Positions 55,749 to 64,000 of a stretch of 64,000 nt of DNA are shown here, piece by piece; position 1 is the stretch's first letter; every line of letters begins with the position of its first letter. A model generated the notes under the pieces. The model did no database searches. It was not told the DNA's origin and was given only the letters and a program-made list of their open reading frames with translations. The stretch spans positions 1 to 64,000 of the forward strand of contig NZ_WSTC01000030.1 in NCBI RefSeq assembly GCF_009789195.1, read 5' to 3'. This DNA is from Paenibacillus sp. MMS18-CY102 (GTDB lineage: Bacteria > Bacillota > Bacilli > Paenibacillales > Paenibacillaceae). Made by a program: the position numbers and the translations under genes.

Positions 55749-56643
55749 GGCGATCACCTACCGTCTTAATGAATATTTCGTTCAAGGTCGGCTCCATAAT
55801 TTCGAAGCGCTCGATATCCGACTGGCTAATGGCATGGTTCAAAATGCGCTTCGCCGCCGCTTCCGACGCAATCCCGATCTCCGTCACATTCTCATGCTGT
55901 TTCACATAACGAACGCCTTCGATGGAATCCAGCCCCGTCACTTCTTTGCTTGTAGCTAACATAACGCGCTCTCTCGGATACTCCTTCTTGATGTCCTTCA
56001 CGCTGCCCTGCACAACCGGATTGGACCGATGCATAATCGTGATATTACGGCACAGTTCCTCGACATGCTCCATCCGGTGCGTGGAGAACAGGATCGTTTT
56101 GCCGGAATCACGCAGCCCCTTAACCGCTGCCTTCAGCAGCTCCACATTAACCGGGTCAAGCCCGCTGAACGCTTCATCAAGAATAAGAATTTGCGGATCG
56201 TGGATAACCGCTGCGACAAACTGAATTTTCTGCTGATTGCCTTTGGACAGTTCCTCTACTTTCTTGTCGTAATACTCCATCACTTCGAACTGCTCCAACC
56301 ACTTGCGCAAGCTAACTTCCGCCGCTTTCTTGCCCATCCCGCGAAGCCTCGCGAGGTAAATCAACTGTTCAGACACCTTCACCTTCGGGTACAGGCCGCG
56401 CTCCTCTGGCAAATAGCCGAGATTATGGAGCTGCTCCTTGCTATATGGCTGCCCGTTATATTGAATCGATCCTTCATCCGGATAAATAAGGCCGAGCACC
56501 ATGCGCATCGTTGTCGTTTTGCCTGCGCCATTCGCGCCCAGCAGCCCGTAAATCTCGCCTTCACTTATGTTGAAACTCAGCCGGTTAACCGCTGTTTTCT
56601 CCCCATACTGCTTATAGATTCGATCGATTACTAATGGATTCAT
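55741..56643 (-). CDS. ABC transporter ATPase, NatA-like
   Basis: This 300-residue ATPase has Walker A GANGAGKTT (around 36-44), signature LSKGNQQKI (around 136), Walker B LILDEAFSGLDP and the H-loop FSTHRM. The LSKGNQQK signature and the ~85-residue C-terminal extension are typical of NatA-type exporters. Its start overlaps the previous gene by ATGA. Partner: the permease at 54432-55748. Confidence 0.9.
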   Translation of the reverse strand: MNPLVIDRIYKQYGEKTAVNRLSFNISEGEIYGLLGANGAGKTTTMRMVLGLIYPDEGSIQYNGQPYSKEQLHNLGYLPEERGLYPKVKVSEQLIYLARLRGMGKKAAEVSLRKWLEQFEVMEYYDKKVEELSKGNQQKIQFVAAVIHDPQILILDEAFSGLDPVNVELLKAAVKGLRDSGKTILFSTHRMEHVEELCRNITIMHRSNPVVQGSVKDIKKEYPRERVMLATSKEVTGLDSIEGVRYVKQHENVTEIGIASEAAAKRILNHAISQSDIERFEIMEPTLNEIFIKTVGDRHE

Positions 56644-57542
56644 AAAAATGCTCCCCTTCGCATCAATAGTTCAAGAATATCATCGAGCTGCAGCGTCTGG
56701 CGTGATGTGATCGAATGCCCTGCCTCTTGCAGCGCCCGCTCGGTTGCTGCGGATTGCTCGGTTACGATCCGGTATATGCCGCTTCCTGCTTCCGCACATT
56801 CGACGACACCTGCCATTGCCGCAAGCTTCGCCGCCGCATCTCCCGCCTGTACGAACAGCACTTGCCATTGCTGGAACAATTCATCCTTCTCATAGATGCC
56901 CAGCACCTGTCCCCTTGCCATAAAGACAATATAGTCGGCTAGACGCCTCACTTCATCAATGATGTGAGAGGACATCACGATCGTCCGGTCACCTGGTTCC
57001 ATGTAGCGGTGAAGCAGCTTAATCATTGACTTCCAAGCAATGGGGTCAAGCCCCGACGACGGTTCATCAAGCAGCAGCAACTTCGGCTTGTGTGCCATAA
57101 TGAGCGCAAGCTCGTATTTGCGCCGCATGCCTTTGGACATTTTGCCAAGCTTAAGCGAATCGTCCACCTCGAACAGCTGCAATATTTCTCGATAGAAATT
57201 CACGTCCCACTGCGGATACCAACGCCGTACAAAAGCCGCTTTCTCCGTACCACGCATGCTGTCGTCTTCTCGATTCGCTTCCTCCGCCAAATACCCGAGC
57301 TGCCGCTTCAATACCCGGTCATCGCTCTCTCCAACCTTTTGTCCAAGCACTTGCATCTGCCCGGCAGTTGGCTTGGCTAGATCAAGCAGCAAGCGGAACG
57401 TTGTGCTTTTGCCCGAACCATTAGGTCCGACGATCGCCGTCACGAAGCCTTCTGCTATATCCAGATCAAGCGGTCCCAGCCGAAAATGCGCCTGCTGCTG
57501 CTCAACGCCACGCATCGTAATTGCCATTGCTGTCGTCTCCAT
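56640..57542 (-). CDS. ABC transporter ATPase, YtrB/EcsA-like
   Basis: This 300-residue ATPase has Walker A GPNGSGKST, a signature region reading KMSKGMRRKYELA, Walker B LLLLDEPSSGLDP and the H-loop MSSHII. The SKGMRRK form is common in the Ytr/Ecs group. The start at 57542 is chosen because AAGGAG lies eight nt before it. It follows the GntR gene by two nt and overlaps the next ATPase gene by four. Its likely membrane partner is the permease at 57971-58693 at the front of the operon. Confidence 0.88.
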   Translation of the reverse strand: METTAMAITMRGVEQQQAHFRLGPLDLDIAEGFVTAIVGPNGSGKSTTFRLLLDLAKPTAGQMQVLGQKVGESDDRVLKRQLGYLAEEANREDDSMRGTEKAAFVRRWYPQWDVNFYREILQLFEVDDSLKLGKMSKGMRRKYELALIMAHKPKLLLLDEPSSGLDPIAWKSMIKLLHRYMEPGDRTIVMSSHIIDEVRRLADYIVFMARGQVLGIYEKDELFQQWQVLFVQAGDAAAKLAAMAGVVECAEAGSGIYRIVTEQSAATERALQEAGHSITSRQTLQLDDILELLMRRGAFL

Positions 57543-57544
57543 CG

Positions 57545-57937
57545 TCAGGTCTCCTTCCACTTATCTTGCATAACTTGCTGAAAAACCTTCTCCATCTCGC
57601 TGCGCGTTAGCTGCACCCGCAATCCAGCGTCGATTGCCGATTCCATCGCATCAACGACTGCAGCAGTACGATGGCGGTCCCTGTCTTCTTCCTGTACGCT
57701 CGCAACGAAGGTTCCCATGCCTTGGCGTGTCCGCAGCAGCCCCTCCGCCTCCAAATCCTGATACACACGGCGCACCGTAATGACGCTGCATTTCAACATT
57801 TGCGCCAGCTCGCGAATCGATGGAAGCAGCGTTCCATTCTCCAATTGCCCGCTTATGATTAAAGCCCGGAGCTGCACCTCGATCTGATGGTACATCGGTT
57901 CGGCACTATTCTCGTTTAAGTTAATCGGCAGCCACAC
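57545..57937 (-). CDS. GntR-family repressor, YtrA subfamily
   Basis: This 130-residue regulator has an N-terminal winged helix (about 8-75; PMYHQIEVQLRALIISGQL and SVITVRRVYQDLEAEGLL are the typical GntR pieces) and only a short helical C-terminal part. That size marks the YtrA group, whose members usually sit in ABC operons that they repress. GTG at 57937 is preferred because AGAAGG lies seven nt upstream; a GTG two codons earlier is too close to it. Its presumed target is the palindrome at 58721-58746. Confidence 0.88.
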   Translation of the reverse strand: MWLPINLNENSAEPMYHQIEVQLRALIISGQLENGTLLPSIRELAQMLKCSVITVRRVYQDLEAEGLLRTRQGMGTFVASVQEEDRDRHRTAAVVDAMESAIDAGLRVQLTRSEMEKVFQQVMQDKWKET

Positions 57938-57970
57938 AGCCACACCTTCTTTGTTGTAAAATAACTCGTT

Positions 57971-58693
57971 CTAACGATTGTATTTTCTAGCGCTTAATCG
58001 TCTCACTAATCCCCAATAGCTGATTGCACAGAGGGATGCGCCTAACAGCAATGCACCTGCCGTGTACCACCAGTTGCCCGACTCTAGTGCTTTCAATATC
58101 CTTATCGAGAGCGCTTCCTCATTGCTGTTCACAAGTGTCGGGATTAGGAAGTAAATCACGACATAACCTAATGACACCAGCGTGTAAACCTTGCCGCTAA
58201 ACCCTTGCTCCCAAAACGTGTACGTCGCCCCAATGCCCATTGCATAACCAAACCAGGTTAAGCAGTAGCCTAGGTAAGGCATAATCCCAACATGCTCTTG
58301 CAAGGAAGGCGAAATCGCATACTGTGCAGCAAAATAGATAAGCAAAGCTGTAAATAAAATGCCGAATAGTTGAATCTGGCGAGCAGCTACGATCTGGCGA
58401 ACCGAGATCGGCAGCATGCGCCAATGCATGATTTTATTCGTGAAGCTGTCCTCGCGCCATGCCCTGAATAACGTACGGTTCATCGGGAATCCGATCACTG
58501 GCAAAATCGCTAACTGCAGAAAATCGATTGCCCAGCCATAGGGGAAGGATTGTGATGGATCGAAAGCATCCCGAAAGAATGGGATCGTCATCACTAACAT
58601 ATAGCCGATGAATACTAAGATGAAGAGCAGCCCCACCCAATCCTTCTTCCACTCATGCTTCGCAATGTGCCAAGCACCCTGTAAGTCATTCAT
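57971..58693 (-). CDS. ABC-type permease, first gene of the GntR operon
   Basis: This 240-residue membrane protein has about six helices (around 20-40, 55-75, 105-125, 145-165, 170-190 and 210-228) and no recognisable catalytic motif. The start at 58693 is chosen over a longer frame to 58771: AAGGAG lies eight nt upstream, and the extra residues would come from the promoter and operator. Position and size fit the membrane partner of the YtrB-like ATPase. It is encoded before the regulator, not after it. Confidence 0.75.
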   Translation of the reverse strand: MNDLQGAWHIAKHEWKKDWVGLLFILVFIGYMLVMTIPFFRDAFDPSQSFPYGWAIDFLQLAILPVIGFPMNRTLFRAWREDSFTNKIMHWRMLPISVRQIVAARQIQLFGILFTALLIYFAAQYAISPSLQEHVGIMPYLGYCLTWFGYAMGIGATYTFWEQGFSGKVYTLVSLGYVVIYFLIPTLVNSNEEALSIRILKALESGNWWYTAGALLLGASLCAISYWGLVRRLSARKYNR

Positions 58694-58720
58694 CCCATCG
58701 TCTCCTTGCCTTGATGTGCT

Positions 58721-58771
58721 TACTGTATATATCTTTATACACAGTATAATCATACCTCCCCATAATGTCAA
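58721..58771 (-). promoter_or_regulatory. Sigma-A promoter and GntR operator of the ABC operon
   Basis: On the minus strand a perfect TTGACA (58766-58771) and TATACT (58743-58748) are spaced by 17 nt. Overlapping the -10 and reaching downstream is an inverted repeat with 11-nt arms (58721-58731 and 58736-58746, 10 of 11 paired, TACTGTRTATA). This is the arrangement expected for autorepression by the YtrA-type regulator of the same operon. Confidence 0.8.
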
Positions 58772-58799
58772 CCCTATCCATTTTAATCATTTGTTAAAA

Positions 58800-58848
58800 T
58801 CAAAAAGAGCCCTCTTCCGCCGCGCTGTATGCGCTTTGAAAGAGAGCT
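58800..58848 (-). terminator. Terminator after the ctaG/ctaM pair
   Basis: On the minus strand GAGCTCTCTT pairs with AAGAGGGCTC (one mismatch) over a GC-rich loop that contains GCGC pairs, then TTTTTG follows. Confidence 0.75.
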
Positions 58849-58885
58849 CCTGTGCAATTAAGCGGCTATGCGCCACTTCATTTCA

Positions 58886-59347
58886 TTAACCAAAGATAGC
58901 ATCCAATACTGGTTTCGTATGGCCGCCTGGATACATGACGTACAGCAGCACGTACACGGCTACGCCAGTTATCGCTGTAACAAACCAAATAAGGGACGTT
59001 ATCTTGCCCCACTTGCGGTGCTTCTTGTATTTCTCCTTATATCCCAGCGTCAACGTCGTGATGCCGAATACAGCTGCAACCGTCGCCAGCGTAATATGGA
59101 AAATAAGAAATACAAAATAGTAAGGCTTCAAGCTTTCGGGACCGCCCCACTCCGTATTGCCGACAAAAATCGTGCGGCTCATGTATACGATAAAGAATGC
59201 AGTTGCCGCGACTGCTGCCCAAAACATTACTTTCTTGTGCTGGTCCAGCTTACGCACGATCGCTAAACGCCAGCCAAACGCGACGAGAATCGCACTGATT
59301 ACGATGAACGATGTACTAATCGTAGGAAAAATATTGTACAGGGACAT
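58886..59347 (-). CDS. ctaM: DUF420 protein, CtaM/YozB-type oxidase maturation factor
   Basis: This 153-residue protein has four to five membrane helices and conserved His residues in helix regions (FLIFHITLA). It fits DUF420, whose CtaM members are needed for maturation of haem-copper oxidases in Firmicutes. The ATG at 59347 with GAGGTGG upstream is preferred over an earlier GTG. It follows ctaG by 42 nt and is probably co-transcribed with it. The symbol is by family and context. Confidence 0.75.
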   Translation of the reverse strand: MSLYNIFPTISTSFIVISAILVAFGWRLAIVRKLDQHKKVMFWAAVAATAFFIVYMSRTIFVGNTEWGGPESLKPYYFVFLIFHITLATVAAVFGITTLTLGYKEKYKKHRKWGKITSLIWFVTAITGVAVYVLLYVMYPGGHTKPVLDAIFG

Positions 59348-59389
59348 GTTGTTCCACCTCACTCAATTATGTAACGCACAGCAGCATGT

Positions 59390-60298
59390 TTAGCTCACTG
59401 GTTGTGTATCGGCATTCGGCATATCAGGGGCATCATCATCGGCATGTTCACGCTTGTACCAATGGAAGAAGATATAAGCGAGAATGAAGCCATACAACAC
59501 TTCCTGCAGCAGTTTCATAACAATGCCGCCTGTCTGTTGGTCCTCCAACGGAGAGAACAGATTGAAGAATGCAGGGCCATTGAATTTCTCCAGCAGAACC
59601 GACGGATCACCTGACATACAATACCCCATCGCCTTCACCCAAACGGCAGGATCGCTATAAACCGCATACAGCGGTGAGCCAGCGAAGATGATTAATGCGC
59701 ATGCAGGCGTTAACAGCGCACCGTTAGCGAACACATAAGCCATCTTGCGAAGATCGGTTAACCGGCCCCACTCTGGCACAGGGCATGTCACATGGAACCA
59801 CATCATGAACGATGTAATGGTCAGTACAACATAGAATAACCGGTGGACCGAGTAATGGGTCATGACATAATCATGCACATGCGGAATATGGTACAGGGAA
59901 AACACCATATTGAATAACACGAGACATAGAATCGGGTGCATCAAACTCTTAAACCGCTTCCAGAACGATGCTTGGAACAGAAGCCGCCACATATAAGACG
60001 TCGTGCCAAGCAGCACAAGCGGCGGGACAAGCAAGTACGAGATCGACATATTCAACATATGGAACGAAAACATCATATGCCCCAGCAGGCTCAGTGGTCC
60101 GCCCTGGGACAGATAAAACAAAATTGCGCCTGCTAGGAACGAAGTCTTCTGCCAACCGCTTGTCGACTTCTCATGGGGTGCATGCTTGCGCCTATATGGC
60201 CCATCGACATAAAAATATAGGATGACAATCGCTGCCATCGCGAATGCGAACAACGGGCTCCATTGTTCTCTGAAGGTGAAATATTGCAAGCCGAGCAT
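59390..60298 (-). CDS. ctaG: Cytochrome c oxidase assembly factor CtaG
   Basis: This 302-residue protein with about seven membrane helices belongs to the caa3_CtaG family, which helps assemble the caa3 oxidase in Bacillus. Family marks include the histidine-rich SLLGHMMFSFHML region (around 75), HIPHVHDY and MMWFHV. The ATG at 60298 has GAGGTG eight nt upstream; an earlier in-frame GTG overlaps that site. An extended -10 (TGCTATACT, 60356-60361) lies upstream, so the gene can be expressed apart from the oxidase operon, which ends in its own terminator. Confidence 0.9.
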   Translation of the reverse strand: MLGLQYFTFREQWSPLFAFAMAAIVILYFYVDGPYRRKHAPHEKSTSGWQKTSFLAGAILFYLSQGGPLSLLGHMMFSFHMLNMSISYLLVPPLVLLGTTSYMWRLLFQASFWKRFKSLMHPILCLVLFNMVFSLYHIPHVHDYVMTHYSVHRLFYVVLTITSFMMWFHVTCPVPEWGRLTDLRKMAYVFANGALLTPACALIIFAGSPLYAVYSDPAVWVKAMGYCMSGDPSVLLEKFNGPAFFNLFSPLEDQQTGGIVMKLLQEVLYGFILAYIFFHWYKREHADDDAPDMPNADTQPVS

Positions 60299-60450
60299 GG
60301 ATAACACCTCTCAATCGTTCATGTAAACCTGCCCGGCTTTCGCCGAGACAAGCCTAGTATAGCATAAGCCTTTGCCATCTCCTACATGGTCAAACGTTCC
60401 ATAGCCGTCTTTCTAGGCCGTGTTCATTAATTTGTCATACCGCGGTTACT

Positions 60451-60491
60451 AGCAAAAAAAAGAAGAGCCTGATTTCTCAGGCCCTTCTTCT
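60451..60491 (-). terminator. Terminator of the cytochrome oxidase operon
   Basis: On the minus strand a stem (AAGAAGGGCCTGA with TCAGGCTCTTCTT, small mismatch, loop GAAA) is followed by TTTTTTTT, just after the ctaF stop. Confidence 0.9.
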
Positions 60492-60497
60492 GATTCA

Positions 60498-60818
60498 CTA
60501 CCACCAAGCCCAATACTCAGCCATGATAACCATCGTAAACACAACGACTACGCCGGTCAAAATGCCAATAATCGGATACAGATGGCCACGATCCTTCATA
60601 TGCATCCAGAAGCCCATCTGAACGAATACTTGAAGCCCCGCCATCATAAGAAGAATGAAGATAATGAACGATGTGTTCACTTCACCAGCCATAACTGCTG
60701 CGAACGCGATAAGCGTTAGCAGCAGTGAGAAGATGTAAGCGACAATGTGCTTTTGGGGACCTTCGTGCTTATGGCGCTTCTTGGTCTCTTCCGTTGCGGA
60801 ATGATTGCTTGCAGCCAT
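60498..60818 (-). CDS. ctaF: Cytochrome c oxidase subunit IV
   Basis: This 106-residue protein has three membrane helices and the QMGFWMHMKDRGH segment typical of the bacterial subunit IV (COX4/CtaF) family. It starts four nt after ctaE ends and is the last gene before the terminator. It is a small structural subunit of the caa3 complex without redox centres. Confidence 0.92.
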   Translation of the reverse strand: MAASNHSATEETKKRHKHEGPQKHIVAYIFSLLLTLIAFAAVMAGEVNTSFIIFILLMMAGLQVFVQMGFWMHMKDRGHLYPIIGILTGVVVVFTMVIMAEYWAWW

Positions 60819-60822
60819 TGAC

Positions 60823-61443
60823 TTAGCCCACCTTTCCCATCAAATACACGACCGTGAAGATGAATACCCACACGACGTCGATAAAGTGCCAATACATGCC
60901 AGCCACATAAAGCTTCGGAGCCGTTACAACGTTCAGGCCCTTCTTCATTACTTGGCCGATCAAGAGGCTAATCCAGATGACACCGAATGCAACGTGGGCA
61001 CCGTGGAAGCCGACCAATGTGTAGAACGATGAACTAAATGCGCTCGTCGTAAAACCATGGCCTTCATGAACGTACTCATAGAATTCATAAATCTCGAGAC
61101 CTAGGAATCCTAAGCCAAAGAGAACCGTAATCGCGAGCCATCCAAGCATAGCGTTTTTCTTGCCGTTATGCATCGCTTGGATAGCAAACACACTCGTTAA
61201 GCTCGAAGTCAACAGGATGAAAGTCGCAATCGCGACAGTCGACAGGTTAAACAGCTCATTCGCTGTCGGGTTGCCTTCGCCTACTTTATCGCGAAGTGCC
61301 AAGAACGCGGAGAACAGCGTGCCGAACAATACTGTCTCCCCGCCGAGGAACAACCAGAAGCCGAGCACTTTATTACGGCCTTCTAATGTCGCCTTCTCAG
61401 GCTCATGTGGCAGTTGGCCGTCTACATGTGAATGTGCGCTCAC
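60823..61443 (-). CDS. ctaE: Cytochrome c oxidase subunit III
   Basis: This 206-residue protein has five membrane helices, the short bacterial form of subunit III. Characteristic segments are GFWLFLGGETVLFGTLFSAF, GFHGAHVAFG and YWHFIDVVWVFIF. The start is GTG and its GTGA overlaps the ctaD stop, so expression is coupled to subunit I. Confidence 0.95.
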   Translation of the reverse strand: MSAHSHVDGQLPHEPEKATLEGRNKVLGFWLFLGGETVLFGTLFSAFLALRDKVGEGNPTANELFNLSTVAIATFILLTSSLTSVFAIQAMHNGKKNAMLGWLAITVLFGLGFLGLEIYEFYEYVHEGHGFTTSAFSSSFYTLVGFHGAHVAFGVIWISLLIGQVMKKGLNVVTAPKLYVAGMYWHFIDVVWVFIFTVVYLMGKVG

Positions 61444-63287
61444 GCTTTAACCCCCTTCTCTTGAATCTCGTCCGGCTCGATATGGAAGCCGTGATCATCC
61501 TTGAGCGAGCGAAGGAGCATGCACAAGAACGTTAAGCCCAAACCAGCGCCGCCAATTACATAGTTGTGGTACATGAAACCGAAGCCTGCAATAAACAAGC
61601 CAATCGACATAAACAGTGGAAGAATCGATGGTGAAGGCATATGGATCGAGCCAAGCGGTTCTGCTGGCGTCATCTCTTTCTTGCCTTCCATTTTTTCTTT
61701 CCAGAATGCATCATAGCCACGAACAAGCGGCGTTTGAGCGAAGTTGTATTCTGGTGCTGGGGATGGAATCGTCCACTCCAGCGTACGGCCATCTTCCCAC
61801 GGGTCTGCTGATGCTTTCTTGCCGCTGATCGACGTGATAACGACGTTGATCAGGAAGAAGATTGTGCCGAAGCCCATCAAGAATGCGCCGATCGTACTAA
61901 TCAAGTTCATCTCGTTGAAGCCCAGGCCGTCCAGATACGTATAGATCCGGCGCGGCATGCCGAGCAAGCCGAGGAAATGCTGAATCAAGAACGTCATGTG
62001 GAAGCCAATGAAGAACGTCCAGAACGTCAATTTGCCAAGCGTTTCGTTAAGCATGCGACCGAACATTTTCGGCCACCAGTAGTGGAGACCCGAGAAGATA
62101 CCGAGAATCAAGCCGCCGACGATTACGTAGTGGAAATGCGCGACTACGAAGTACGAGTCATGATACTGGAAGTCAGCTGGTGCTGCTGCGAGCATTACGC
62201 CCGTAACGCCACCCATAACGAATGTTGGGATGAAGCCGACTGCGAACAGGTTCGCTGTCGTGAATTTAATCGAGCCGCCCCACATCGTGAACAGCCAGTT
62301 GAAGATTTTGATGCCTGTCGGTACAGCGATAAGCATCGTAGCGATGGAGAACAACGCGTTCGCAACTGGGCCAAGGCCCGCCGTGAACATGTGATGCGCC
62401 CATACCATGAAGCCGAGGAAGCCGATCAGCACAGTCGCGAATACCATTGAGCTGTAACCGAACAGGCGTTTACGCGAGAACGTACTAATTACCTCGGAAA
62501 TAACACCGAACGCTGGCAGGATCAGAATGTATACCTCAGGGTGTCCGAATATCCAGAAGATATGCTCCCAGAGTACCGCGTTGCCCCCGTTGCTTACTTC
62601 AAAGAAGTTAGCTTCGAACAATCGGTCGAACATCAATGCGACGAGACCGACCGTCAGTGCCGGGAAAGCGAACAGGATCAATGCAGACGTAATGAAGATT
62701 GCCCATGTAAACATTGGCATCCGCATGAACGTCATGCCTGGTGCACGCATGTTAATGATTGTTACCAAGAAGTTAATGCCGCCGATCAGCGTACCGATAC
62801 CGGCAATCTGCAGGCCGATTACATAATAGTCAACACCGTAGTCCGGACTCGCCGTAGGGCCTGCGAGCGGAACGTAGGATGTCCAGCCTGCGTCTGGAGC
62901 GCCGCCCGTGAACCAGCTGACATTCAACAGAACGCCGCCGAAGAAGAACGTCCAGAAACCAAGTGAGTTCAGGAACGGGAATGCAACGTCGCGCGCGCCG
63001 ATCTGAAGCGGAATAACCGCATTCATAAGCGCGAACAGCATTGGCATTGCCGCGAGGAAGATCATTGTCGTGCCGTGCATCGTGAGAAGCTCATTATATG
63101 TATCCGCGCTTACAAAATCATTCAGCGGTTTCCAAAGCTGAATCCGGATCAGAATGGCCTCAAGTCCGCCGACGAGGAAGAACAATCCGCCGGCGAGCAA
63201 ATAGAGAATACCGATTTTCTTGTGGTCAACCGTTGTTAGCCAGTCCATTAGGCCCCGGTAACGCTTGACCGAATGCGCATGTGCCAA
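61440..63287 (-). CDS. ctaD: Cytochrome c oxidase subunit I
   Basis: This 615-residue subunit holds haem a and the haem a3-CuB centre. It has twelve or more helices, with the haem ligand in TMHGTTMIF (around 70), the HPEVYILILP segment with the CuB and cross-linked Tyr region (around 250), HHMFTAG (around 300), and HDSYFVVAHFHYV with the haem a3 and a ligands (around 385). The start is TTG, with a GGGGGG ribosome site eight nt upstream; the next in-frame Met would remove conserved sequence. It follows ctaC by 31 nt. Confidence 0.96.
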   Translation of the reverse strand: MAHAHSVKRYRGLMDWLTTVDHKKIGILYLLAGGLFFLVGGLEAILIRIQLWKPLNDFVSADTYNELLTMHGTTMIFLAAMPMLFALMNAVIPLQIGARDVAFPFLNSLGFWTFFFGGVLLNVSWFTGGAPDAGWTSYVPLAGPTASPDYGVDYYVIGLQIAGIGTLIGGINFLVTIINMRAPGMTFMRMPMFTWAIFITSALILFAFPALTVGLVALMFDRLFEANFFEVSNGGNAVLWEHIFWIFGHPEVYILILPAFGVISEVISTFSRKRLFGYSSMVFATVLIGFLGFMVWAHHMFTAGLGPVANALFSIATMLIAVPTGIKIFNWLFTMWGGSIKFTTANLFAVGFIPTFVMGGVTGVMLAAAPADFQYHDSYFVVAHFHYVIVGGLILGIFSGLHYWWPKMFGRMLNETLGKLTFWTFFIGFHMTFLIQHFLGLLGMPRRIYTYLDGLGFNEMNLISTIGAFLMGFGTIFFLINVVITSISGKKASADPWEDGRTLEWTIPSPAPEYNFAQTPLVRGYDAFWKEKMEGKKEMTPAEPLGSIHMPSPSILPLFMSIGLFIAGFGFMYHNYVIGGAGLGLTFLCMLLRSLKDDHGFHIEPDEIQEKGVKA

Positions 63288-63318
63288 GGTTAATGCCCCC
63301 CTTAAAGTCCCCCGATGA

Positions 63319-64000
63319 TTATTTCTCGTAGTCGATTTTCAGTCCAGCTAAGTATTTCGCAATGCCATCAAGCTCTTGCTCTGTCAGATCAACTTTCGGC
63401 ATCAGTGCGCCCGGTTTAACCTCTTGCGGATCTTTAATCCAGCGTTTCAGGTTTTCTTCGGTCGTACCTTCATTGCCGTACTGTTTGTGGTCCGTGTTGA
63501 CCAGAATGCCAGCAACAGTCATTTTGCTGCCGATATCCGACAGGTTAGGGAACGACAATCCGCCTTGATCGCCAATCGCATGGCAAGAGAGGCAGTTCTT
63601 AACGAGTGCATCTTTAATTGCTGGATCGCTAGGGAGCGCTACTGGCGCCTTCTGGGCGGTTGTCCAACGTTCGAATGAAGCGCTATCTACTGCTTTAACT
63701 TTGAAGTCCATCAAGGCATGGGACGGTCCGCACAACTCTGCGCACTTCCCGAGATAAACGCCAGCCTTAGGCGCTTCGAAGTACATAATGTTCGTATTCG
63801 CTGTGCCGTCTGCATCAGCTGCGCCAGCATTCGTATCGATCTTGCCCGCAAGGGACGGGATCCAGAATGCATGCGTTACGTCAGCTGATTTTGCTTTAAT
63901 CGAAATCTTCTTGCCTGTCGGAATAACAAGCTCTTGCGCCGTATGAATGTCGTACTCCGGATAGTAGAACTCCCACCAGAATTGGTGCGACGTTACTTCA
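63319..64000 (-). CDS. ctaC: Cytochrome c oxidase subunit II with haem c domain (partial)
   Basis: The frame stays open to the right edge, so the N-terminus (signal and two helices) lies outside the window. The visible part has the CuA cupredoxin domain: a FWWEFYYPEY aromatic stretch, HAFWIPSL, then the CuA loop CAELCGPSHALM. A C-terminal cytochrome c domain follows, with CLSCH haem attachment and a later GALMPKV Met ligand. The haem c domain makes this a caa3-type oxidase. An ATG at 63786 is internal and not the start. Confidence 0.95.
   Translation of the reverse strand, partial: EVTSHQFWWEFYYPEYDIHTAQELVIPTGKKISIKAKSADVTHAFWIPSLAGKIDTNAGAADADGTANTNIMYFEAPKAGVYLGKCAELCGPSHALMDFKVKAVDSASFERWTTAQKAPVALPSDPAIKDALVKNCLSCHAIGDQGGLSFPNLSDIGSKMTVAGILVNTDHKQYGNEGTTEENLKRWIKDPQEVKPGALMPKVDLTEQELDGIAKYLAGLKIDYEK

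Overview
The window looks like a chromosomal piece of a spore-forming Firmicute of the Paenibacillaceae (Paenibacillus, Cohnella or a close relative). The reasons are AAGGAGG-type ribosome binding sites, sigma-A promoters, CcpA-type cre sites, an S-layer-anchored pullulanase, a GH87 mutanase with the domain layout known from Paenibacillus/Bacillus alpha-1,3-glucanases, and a caa3 oxidase operon with ctaG and ctaM. No rRNA, tRNA, CRISPR array or insertion sequence was found. Almost everything is on the minus strand; only two genes (49052-54119) are on the plus strand.

(1) 318-35173, minus strand: one tightly packed eight-gene operon for a hybrid lipopeptide-polyketide, read right to left. The order is FAAL-loading NRPS (26213-35173), stand-alone acyltransferase (24978-26216), a twin CPBP-type membrane protein (23268-24923), a KS/FkbH/NRPS hybrid (12854-23281), a three-module NRPS (2846-12838), a type II thioesterase, and an ABC exporter ATPase and permease. 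Reading the specificity pockets by eye gives: fatty acyl - Ser - Ser - one malonate unit from an AT-less KS fed by the separate AT - a glycerate/lactate-type unit loaded by an FkbH domain that replaces an A domain - X - Thr - Cys-like residue - Gly. The line has no cis thioesterase. It ends in a BtrH-like domain with a Cys/His/Asp triad, which I infer transfers the chain to an amine, perhaps a polyamine. This is the most unusual system in the window. The operon has a good sigma-A promoter and a LacI-type palindrome in its leader.

(2) 35633-48622, minus strand: a tiny membrane-peptide gene and four larger genes. These are a GH30 glucanase with a ricin-type lectin tail, an S-layer pullulanase, a lipoprotein-type diguanylate cyclase and a GH87 alpha-1,3-glucanase. 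The sugar genes carry cre or LacI-type operators, one of which resembles the site in front of the lipopeptide operon. alpha-1,3-glucan and beta-1,6-glucan are fungal wall polymers, so these enzymes and the lipopeptide could act together against fungi (inference).

(3) 49052-54119, plus strand: a secreted copper-amine-oxidase-N-like protein and a 1477-residue vWFA plus eight-DUF11-repeat protein with no signal peptide.

(4) 54192-58771, minus strand: a second tiny membrane-protein gene that is a visible paralogue of the one in region 2, then a GntR-regulated operon with two ABC ATPases and two permeases behind a textbook promoter/operator.

(5) 58886-64000, minus strand: caa3-type cytochrome c oxidase. 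ctaC runs off the right edge, followed by ctaD, ctaE, ctaF, a terminator, then ctaG and a DUF420/CtaM-type gene.
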